A program made the position numbers and the translations under genes. The notes under the pieces were generated by a model. The model had not been told where the DNA came from and searched no databases. It saw only the letters and a list, made by a program, of their open reading frames with translations. Shown in pieces: positions 58,647-64,000 of a DNA stretch of 64,000 nucleotides (positions within the stretch are counted from its first letter, which is position 1; every line of letters begins with the position of its first letter). This DNA is from Actinomadura syzygii (GTDB taxonomy: Bacteria > Actinomycetota > Actinomycetes > Streptosporangiales > Streptosporangiaceae), in assembly GCF_008085905.1 (NCBI RefSeq), contig NZ_VSFF01000007.1, positions 1 through 64,000 of the forward strand, given 5' to 3'.

Positions 58647-59906
58647 ATGGCGGAGGCGGCGCACCGCCCGAAGACCGTGACGGCGCCGGGCCCGGCCCGT
58701 CCGCACAGGGCGGACGCGGTGCTGCGGGAGCGCGGCGAGCAGGGCGCGCGGGTCACGTTCTTCGAGCTGTTCTTCGACCTCGTCTTCGTCTTCGCCATCA
58801 CACAGCTCTCCCACCTGCTGCTGGAGCACCTCACGCTGCGCGGCGCCGGCGAGACGCTGCTGCTCCTGCTGGCCGTCTGGTGGGCGTGGATGTACACGTG
58901 CTGGACGACGAACTGGTTCAGCCCCGACCATCCGGCCGTCCGGCTGATGCTGGTCGCGGTGATGATCGCCGGGCTGTTCATGGCGGCGATGCTGCCCGGC
59001 GCGTTCGGCGGCGAGGCGCTGTGGTTCGCCGCCGCCTACGTCGCGATCCAGGTCGGCCGGACGGTGTTCGTCGTCGTGTGCACCTGGGGGCACCGGCTCG
59101 GCCCGAACTTCCAGCGGGTCCTGTTCTGGCAGGTGGCCGCCGGGGTGCTGTGGATCGGCGGCGCGCTCGCCGACGGGCACGAGGCGCGCGTGGGGCTGTG
59201 GGTGCTCGCCGTGGCGCTGGAGTACCTCGCGCCGTGGCACGGGTACGCGACGCCGCTGCTCGGCCGGTCCAGCACCGCCGAGTGGACGATCGACGGCGCG
59301 CACATGGCCGAGCGCTGCCAGCTCTTCCTGATCATCGCGCTCGGCGAGACGGTGCTGGTCACCGGCTCGACGCTGGCCGGGCACCCGCCGTCCGGCGCGG
59401 TCGCGGCCGGGTTCGTGTCGGCGTTCGTCGGCACCGTCGCGCTCTGGTGGATCTACTTCGACCACACCGCCGAGGCCTCCGCCGCGCAGATCGCCGCGTC
59501 CCCCGACCCCGGACGCCTCGGACGCTCCGCCTACACCTTCATCCACATCGTGATGGTCGCGGGCATCATCGTCGGCGCGGTCGCGGACGAGAAGGTCCTG
59601 GCGCACCCCGGCGGCCACCTCGGCACCGCGTTCGCCGTCGTCGCGCTCGGCGGCCCGGCCCTGTTCGTCGCCGGGCAGGCGCTGTTCAAGCGGGTCGTCT
59701 TCGGCGGCTTCACGCGCGCCCGGGTGGTCTCGATCCTCGTCCTCGCCGGGCTGGCCGGGCCCGCTCTGCTCACCGACGCGTTCACGCCGCTCGCCCTGCA
59801 CGTCTGCGCGTCCGCCGTGGTGGTGGCGCTGGCGCTCTGGGACGTCCGCGCCTACCGGCGGCTGCGCCGGATGAACGCGCTGCCGGGGCCGTTCGTCACC
59901 GGGTGA
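58647..59906 (+). CDS. Low temperature requirement protein A (LtrA) family membrane protein
   Basis: 419 residues with about eleven or twelve membrane helices. The start 'TFFELFFDLVFVFAITQLSHLLLEH' and 'WWAWMYTCWTTNWFSPD' are the LtrA hallmarks, with charged residues in helix 1 (Glu, Asp). Later 'ERCQLFLIIALGETVLVTGST' is also conserved. The family was named from a cold-sensitive Listeria mutant, but its molecular role is unknown. Probably an independent gene after the mca operon (gap 39 bp). Confidence 0.88.
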   Translation: MAEAAHRPKTVTAPGPARPHRADAVLRERGEQGARVTFFELFFDLVFVFAITQLSHLLLEHLTLRGAGETLLLLLAVWWAWMYTCWTTNWFSPDHPAVRLMLVAVMIAGLFMAAMLPGAFGGEALWFAAAYVAIQVGRTVFVVVCTWGHRLGPNFQRVLFWQVAAGVLWIGGALADGHEARVGLWVLAVALEYLAPWHGYATPLLGRSSTAEWTIDGAHMAERCQLFLIIALGETVLVTGSTLAGHPPSGAVAAGFVSAFVGTVALWWIYFDHTAEASAAQIAASPDPGRLGRSAYTFIHIVMVAGIIVGAVADEKVLAHPGGHLGTAFAVVALGGPALFVAGQALFKRVVFGGFTRARVVSILVLAGLAGPALLTDAFTPLALHVCASAVVVALALWDVRAYRRLRRMNALPGPFVTG

Positions 59907-59946
59907 CCCCGGTTGGACCCGGCCGCCGCCGGGGAGGATCTCCGCC

Positions 59947-60753
59947 GTGCGCGCGAACTTCGAGGACTCCCTCCAGGGCCTGCCCCCGGCGGCGGCGCGG
60001 CTGTTCCGGCTGCTGGGCGTGCTGCCCGGCGGCGACGTCGGCCCGGCGGCGGCCGCCGCCCTCGCCGACGTGCCGGAGGACGAGGCCCGGACGCTGCTCG
60101 CCGCGCTCGCCGACCGCGACCTCGCAGCCGAGTCCGCGGACGGCCGCTACGCGGTTCCCGGCCCGGCCCGCGCCCTCGCCCGCGAGCGCGCCGAGCGGGA
60201 CGAGACCGAGGCCGGGCGCGAGGCGGCGCTGCGGCGCGTCCTCGACCATCTCCTCTCCGTCGCGGGCGAGGGCGGGCTCCACCTGGACGGGCTGGCGCTG
60301 CTGGAGCGGGAGCGCTGGTCCGAGGCCGCCGACGAACTGGCGGAGCGCCTGGACGCCGCCGAACACGAGGACGACCCGCACGGCGCCCTCCTCGCCCGCC
60401 ACGACCTCGCCCGCGCGCTGATCGGGACGGGCGACCTCGACCGCGCCATCGAGCTGCTCGGCCTGCTCCCGGACGAGTTCGCCGCCCTCCCCGAACCGGA
60501 CCAGTACAACCGGGCCCGCGCGCTGGCCAGCCTGGGCGAGGCGTACCTGCGGGCGCACCGTCCCGTCGCCGCGACGAACTTCTTCGGCCAGGCCCTGGAG
60601 ATCCTGCGCAAGGAGGACGTCGTCGACTTGCAGGCCGGGATGTTCGTCCACCTGGCCGAGGCCGCCCGCCAGCGCGGCGACCGCGCCGCCGAAGGCGCGG
60701 CGCTCGACCGCGCGGCCGAACTGTACGAACGGGTCGCCGCGGAGGGGCCGTGA
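59947..60753 (+). CDS. TPR-type protein with AfsR-like winged-helix start
   Basis: 268 residues, GTG start. Residues 1-85 ('LPPAAARLFRLLGVLPGGDVGPAAAAALADVPEDEARTLLAALADRDLA') resemble the winged-helix segment that follows the NB-ARC ATPase in AfsR/SARP-type regulators. The rest is TPR-like helical hairpins ('LLARHDLARALIGTGDLDRAIELL', 'ALASLGEAYLRAHRPVAATNFFGQALEIL'). There is no ATPase or DNA-binding BTAD domain, so it looks like a detached C-terminal half that may work as a scaffold. Almost abuts the convergent PPOX gene (4-bp gap). Confidence 0.65.
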   Translation: MRANFEDSLQGLPPAAARLFRLLGVLPGGDVGPAAAAALADVPEDEARTLLAALADRDLAAESADGRYAVPGPARALARERAERDETEAGREAALRRVLDHLLSVAGEGGLHLDGLALLERERWSEAADELAERLDAAEHEDDPHGALLARHDLARALIGTGDLDRAIELLGLLPDEFAALPEPDQYNRARALASLGEAYLRAHRPVAATNFFGQALEILRKEDVVDLQAGMFVHLAEAARQRGDRAAEGAALDRAAELYERVAAEGP

Positions 60754-60757
60754 GCGG

Positions 60758-61234
60758 TCAGGCTTTGCGGTGGTCCCAGCTCACGACGCGGTCGGGCTCC
60801 ATCACGACGAGGACGCGCTTGGCCACCGCCCGCTCGATGCCCTCGGCGACCACCGGGTCGACGGGCTCGCCGATCTCCGGGACGGGCAGCCCCGCCATCC
60901 GCGAGCCGACCACCATGCCGACCTTGTTCCTCGGCTCGGGGTCGTCGATGACGACGCCGCGCCCGTAGAGGGACACGCCGCGCAGCTCGCCGTACTCGAC
61001 GCCGTCCTCGACCAGGCAGGTCATGGCCGGGTTCCGGCGCAGGTTCAGCACCTTCTGCGACGCCCGGTAGGTGGTGAAGGCGATCTTGCCGTCCAGCAGC
61101 GCGTAGAACATCGTGACGAGGTGCGGCGCCCCGTCCCCGCCGACGGTCGCGACCTGCACCTTGTAGCTCTCCGCCAGGTAGGCCGCGACCTCGTCCGGCG
61201 TCATCCTGATCTGCTCGCGCTTGCCGCCTGCCAA
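60758..61234 (-). CDS. Pyridoxamine-5'-phosphate-oxidase-fold (PPOX, F420/FMN) protein
   Basis: 158 residues from a TTG start at 61234, chosen because GGAGG lies 5 bases upstream and homologues begin near here. Split-barrel features: 'VATVGGDGAPHLVTMFYALLDGKIAFTTYRASQKVLNLRRNP' with the flavin/F420 phosphate-binding Lys, and 'DRVVSWDHRKA' at the end. Actinobacterial members mostly use F420 to reduce small molecules, but FMN or heme binders share the fold. Divergent from the RNase Z-like gene; both sides share a repeat-rich control region. Confidence 0.82.
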   Translation of the reverse strand: MAGGKREQIRMTPDEVAAYLAESYKVQVATVGGDGAPHLVTMFYALLDGKIAFTTYRASQKVLNLRRNPAMTCLVEDGVEYGELRGVSLYGRGVVIDDPEPRNKVGMVVGSRMAGLPVPEIGEPVDPVVAEGIERAVAKRVLVVMEPDRVVSWDHRKA

Positions 61235-61248
61235 CGGGGCCTCCTCGT

Positions 61249-61277
61249 ATCGGGCATGGATCGGGCGTGTATCGGGC
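61249..61277. promoter_or_regulatory. Three ATCGGGC direct repeats at 11-bp spacing
   Basis: ATCGGGC begins at 61249, 61260 and 61271, exactly one helical turn apart, just upstream of the PPOX start. This is what a cooperatively binding regulator on one DNA face would use. Confidence 0.45.
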
Positions 61278-61317
61278 TCGACCCGGCCTGACCCGGGCAC
61301 GGTGCGGAAAGCATAAC

Positions 61318-61327
61318 CAAGCGCTTG
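61318..61327. promoter_or_regulatory. LacI-type palindrome CAAGCGCTTG
   Basis: A perfect 10-bp palindrome with the central CG and AAGCGCTT core typical of LacI-family operators, 31 bases upstream of the RNase Z-like start. Confidence 0.4.
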
Positions 61328-61357
61328 ATCGTGTCCGGGACGCGGCACCATGGGGGG

Positions 61358-62326
61358 ATGTCCGCGCGAGATCTGACCGTCCTCGGCTCCGCCAGCGCGG
61401 TGCCGACCAGGGCCCGCAACCACAACGGCTACCTGCTGCGCTGGGACGGCCACGGCCTCCTCTTCGACCCCGGCGAGGGGACGCAGCGGCAGATGACCCT
61501 GGCCGGGGTGTCGGCGTCCGACGTGACGTGGATCTGCGTGACGCACTTCCACGGCGACCACTGCCTCGGGGTGCCCGGCATCGTCCAGCGCATCGCCCGC
61601 GACGGCGTCGCGCACCCGGTGGACGCGGCGTTCCCGGCGAGCGGCGCGCAGTTCTGGGAGCGACTGCGGCACGCCGCCGCCTTCCACGACACCGGCGTGA
61701 TCCGGGAGCAGCCCGTCGCCGGGGACCGGATGGCGCTCGACACCGGGGACGCGCCGTTCTCCCTGGTCGCGATGCGCCTGTCCCACCCGGTGGAGGCGTA
61801 CGGCTACCGGCTTGAGGAACCGGACGGCGTCACGATGCTGCCCGCCGAACTGGCCGCGCGGGGCGTGCGCGGGCCGCTGGTGCGGCGGCTCCAGCGGGAC
61901 GGCCGCGTCCTCACCCCGAACGGGCGCACCGTCACGCTCGACGAGTGCAGCGTGCGCCGTCCCGGCCAGAAGGTCGCGTTCGTCATGGACACCCGCCTCT
62001 GCGACGCCGTCGCGGAACTCGCCGACGGCGTCGACATGCTGGTCATCGAGTCGACGTTCCTCGACGCCGACGCCTCCCTCGCCGCCGACTACGGGCACCT
62101 CACCGCGTCCCAGGCGGCGAAGGTCGCGGCGGGCGCGGGCGTCCGGCACCTCGTCCTGACCCACTTCTCCGAGCGGTACCGGACGGACGACGAACCCAGG
62201 TTCGCCGACGAGGCGTCCGCGGTCTTCGGCGGCGAGGTCACGCTCGTCCACGACCTCGACCGGATCCCGATGCCGCCGCGCCGCCTAAGCGGTCGCGGAC
62301 CAGGGCAGGATGATGACCATGGCTGA
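61358..62326 (+). CDS. rnz: RNase Z-like metallo-beta-lactamase fold hydrolase
   Basis: 322 residues from ATG 61358 (a run of six G just upstream). The metal motif HFHGDH (63-68), 'GTQRQM' after 'FDPGEG', '[26 protein letters not shown]' and the late 'LTHFSERY' match RNase Z, which trims tRNA 3' ends. Because actinobacterial tRNA genes, including the one in this window, do not encode CCA, RNase Z-type processing is expected. A broader MBL hydrolase remains possible. Its end overlaps the next start. Confidence 0.87.
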   Translation: MSARDLTVLGSASAVPTRARNHNGYLLRWDGHGLLFDPGEGTQRQMTLAGVSASDVTWICVTHFHGDHCLGVPGIVQRIARDGVAHPVDAAFPASGAQFWERLRHAAAFHDTGVIREQPVAGDRMALDTGDAPFSLVAMRLSHPVEAYGYRLEEPDGVTMLPAELAARGVRGPLVRRLQRDGRVLTPNGRTVTLDECSVRRPGQKVAFVMDTRLCDAVAELADGVDMLVIESTFLDADASLAADYGHLTASQAAKVAAGAGVRHLVLTHFSERYRTDDEPRFADEASAVFGGEVTLVHDLDRIPMPPRRLSGRGPGQDDDHG

Positions 62327-63677
62327 AGAAGTCGATGTCGTGGTGATCGGTCTGGGCCCCGGCGGCGAGGACGCGGCGGGACGGCTGGCGGAGGCGGGCC
62401 TGTCCGTCGTCGCCGTCGAGTCGCGGCTGGTCGGGGGCGAGTGCCCGTACTACGCCTGCGTCCCGACGAAGATGATGGTGCGGGCCGCCGGGCTCCTCGC
62501 GGAGGGCGGGCGCATCCCCGGGATGGCGGGCGAGGCGTCGGTCCATCCCGACTGGGCGCCGGTCGCGGCCCGGATCCGGGACGAGGCGACCGGCGGCTGG
62601 GACGACAAGGCCGCCGCCGACCGGCTCACCGGGAAGGGCGCCCGGCTCGTCCGCGGACACGGCCGCGTCACCGGCCCCCGCGAGGTCACCGTCGACGGCC
62701 AGGTCTTCCAGGCCCGGCGGGGGATCGTCCTCAACACCGGCACGTCGCCCGCCGCGCCGCCCGTCGACGGGCTCGCCGGCACCCCGTACTGGACGAACCG
62801 CGAGGCCGTCCAGGCGACGGAGCCGCCCGCGTCGCTGCTCGTCCTCGGCGGGGGCGTCGTCGGCGTCGAGATGGCGCAGGTGTTCTCCCGCTTCGGCAGC
62901 CGCGTCACCATCGTCGAGCACGGCGACCGGCTCCTCGCCAACGAGGAGCCGGAGTCCAGCGCGCTGCTCCGCGACGTGTTCGAGCGCGAGGGCATCGGCG
63001 TCCGCACCGGGGTGGCCGCGACCGGCGTCGCCTACGAGAACGGCGAGTTCACCCTCCGCCTCGGCGACGAGGGCATCGTCGGCGACCGGCTCCTGGTCGC
63101 GACGGGCCGCCGATCGAACCTCAAGGGCCTCGGGCTCGACGCGGTCGGCCTGGACGAGAACGCGCGGGGCATCTCCGTCGACGGCCACATGCGCGCCGCC
63201 GACGGCGTGTGGGCGATCGGCGACATCACCGGGATGGGCGCGTTCACGCACGTGTCGATGTACCAGGCGGCGATCGCCGTCCGGGACATCCTCGGCGAGG
63301 AGGGCCCGCCCGCCGTCTACCGCGCCGTGCCGCGCGTCACCTTCACCGACCCTGAGATCGGCTCCGTGGGCCTCACCGAGGCGCAGGCGCGCGAGCAGAA
63401 CCTGCCCGTCTGCACGTCCGTCTCCCCGATCCCCGATTCGACGCGCGGCTGGATCCACAAGACCGGCAACGACGGCCTCGTCAAGCTCGTCGAGAACACC
63501 GAGTGGGGAACGCTGGTCGGCGCCACCGCCGCGGGCCCGTCCGGCGGCGAGGTGCTCGGCTTCCTCGCGGTGGCCGTCCACACCGAGACCCCCACCGCCT
63601 CCCTCCGCGAAATGATCTACGCCTACCCCACCTTCCACCGAGCCATAGAACCCGCCCTCACCGCCCTCGCCCGCTGA
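62319..63677 (+). CDS. FAD-dependent pyridine nucleotide-disulfide oxidoreductase
   Basis: 452 residues from ATG 62319 (AGGA 8 bases upstream); ATG 62310 and 62313 also exist. FAD motif GLGPGG (11-16), redox pair Cys42/Cys47 in '[13 protein letters not shown]', NAD motif '[18 protein letters not shown]' and '[16 protein letters not shown]'. The C-terminal dimer domain ends '[14 protein letters not shown]' instead of the HAHPT..E of lipoamide dehydrogenase. It is therefore a mercuric-reductase/LpdA-like quinone or disulfide reductase of unknown substrate. Overlaps the rnz stop by 8 bp. Confidence 0.9.
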   Translation: MAEEVDVVVIGLGPGGEDAAGRLAEAGLSVVAVESRLVGGECPYYACVPTKMMVRAAGLLAEGGRIPGMAGEASVHPDWAPVAARIRDEATGGWDDKAAADRLTGKGARLVRGHGRVTGPREVTVDGQVFQARRGIVLNTGTSPAAPPVDGLAGTPYWTNREAVQATEPPASLLVLGGGVVGVEMAQVFSRFGSRVTIVEHGDRLLANEEPESSALLRDVFEREGIGVRTGVAATGVAYENGEFTLRLGDEGIVGDRLLVATGRRSNLKGLGLDAVGLDENARGISVDGHMRAADGVWAIGDITGMGAFTHVSMYQAAIAVRDILGEEGPPAVYRAVPRVTFTDPEIGSVGLTEAQAREQNLPVCTSVSPIPDSTRGWIHKTGNDGLVKLVENTEWGTLVGATAAGPSGGEVLGFLAVAVHTETPTASLREMIYAYPTFHRAIEPALTALAR

Positions 63678-63683
63678 CGCCGG

Positions 63684-64000
63684 TCAGGGCGGATCCGGCA
63701 TCACGAGTCCTCTGTCCAGGACGGGCAGGTAGCCCTGCCCCGGCTGCCGACTCCGTCCTCGTCCCACGGGGAAGACGAGGACGGAGCTCAGGACTCGGGC
63801 CACGAGCGCCCTCCGCTGCTGGAGGTCGTATCCGCCTTCGCCCGGAGACAGCCGCCACTGGCGGAGGCGTTCGGCCGCGTCGTCGGAGAGACAGGCTTCG
63901 ACGGCTTCCCGCGCTTCCTTCTCCTTGGCGAGGTCTTGGACGATCTCCTTGAGGTTCGCACGGCGTTGCTCGTAGAGCGCGCCGACGACGTCGCCGCGGT
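63684..64000 (-). CDS. Serine recombinase C-terminus (cut by the window edge)
   Basis: An open frame enters from the right edge and stops at 63684-63686, giving about 104 residues. A charged helical stretch ('LYEQRRANLKEIVQDLAKEKEAREAVEA') is followed by 'RLRQWRLSPGEGGYDLQQR' and 'RRALVARVLSSVLVFPVG', then 'GYLPVL'. A coiled-coil helix followed by a 'RR.lv..l...v.v.p..' strand is the usual end of large serine recombinases. Domain content upstream is not visible. If right, a prophage or integrative element begins beyond the window. The alternative is an unrelated coiled-coil protein. Confidence 0.5.
   Translation of the reverse strand, partial: RGDVVGALYEQRRANLKEIVQDLAKEKEAREAVEACLSDDAAERLRQWRLSPGEGGYDLQQRRALVARVLSSVLVFPVGRGRSRQPGQGYLPVLDRGLVMPDPP

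Noticed and set aside
59947-60753. Full AfsR/SARP regulator
   Set aside because: Only the post-ATPase winged-helix-like and TPR-like parts are present. No DNA-binding BTAD or NB-ARC motifs lie in frame upstream.

Overview
The window is chromosomal DNA from a very GC-rich actinomycete. Supporting signs are strong third-position GC bias, frequent GTG/TTG starts, several apparently leaderless genes, a mycothiol-conjugate amidase (mca), an F420/flavin split-barrel protein, a DUF501 protein, and only two in-frame TTA codons found by eye in about 50 genes. A Thermomonosporaceae/Actinomadura-like host is an inference, not something the sequence proves. Two blocks keep a gene order known from Mycobacterium: mfd, mazG, eno, ftsB-like, DUF501, ppx (about 8.2-25.5 kb), and thiolase, SGNH, cbs, metB, proline-rich RDD proteins, greA, DUF4307, mca, small membrane protein (about 31.8-58.6 kb). 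Both are interrupted by lineage-specific genes.

Layout. 0-0.45 kb: G-tract and hairpins, no gene. 0.45-7.9 kb (minus strand): membrane-anchored GH26-like protein, secreted beta-propeller protein, WecG/TagA/CpsF glycosyltransferase, TauE/SafE anion exporter, an APS kinase fused to a degenerate ATP-sulfurylase domain, and a methyltransferase. 8.2-17.4 kb (plus): mfd, SurA-like lipoprotein, mazG, class A PBP with PASTA domain, quinone oxidoreductase, small coiled-coil protein. 17.4-21.7 kb (minus): orphan sensor kinase and an SsuABC-type ABC importer. 21.9-25.5 kb: eno, ftsB-like, DUF501, ppx. 25.6-31.2 kb: DUF2510 protein, family 5 uracil-DNA glycosylase, NDH-2, a degenerate cyclopropane-synthase-like methyltransferase, an unusual tRNA gene, Bax-inhibitor-1 protein. 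31.4-39.7 kb: DUF4287, thiolase, SGNH hydrolase, cbs, MMPL transporter, metB. 39.8-48.8 kb: secreted esterase, membrane protein, VWA/AAA pair, FIST sensor, ROK kinase, threonine dehydratase. 48.8-55.4 kb (minus): two tandem M1 peptidases, two tandem RDD proteins, HPPD. 55.5-63.7 kb: Lrp regulator, greA, DUF4307, mca, small membrane protein, LtrA, TPR protein, PPOX protein, RNase Z-like hydrolase, flavin disulfide oxidoreductase. The right edge cuts the C-terminus of a probable serine recombinase.

Themes. Sulfur is recurrent: an anion exporter next to an APS kinase, a sulfonate-type importer, reverse transsulfuration (cbs, metB) and mycothiol detoxification (mca). The most unusual element is a perfectly paired tRNA at 30133-30205. 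Read by position it has a UAA anticodon, a leucine-like D arm and A73, but only a 5-nt variable loop and C instead of the near-universal U33. The gene just upstream carries one of the two in-frame TTA codons found in the window; the other is in the class A PBP.
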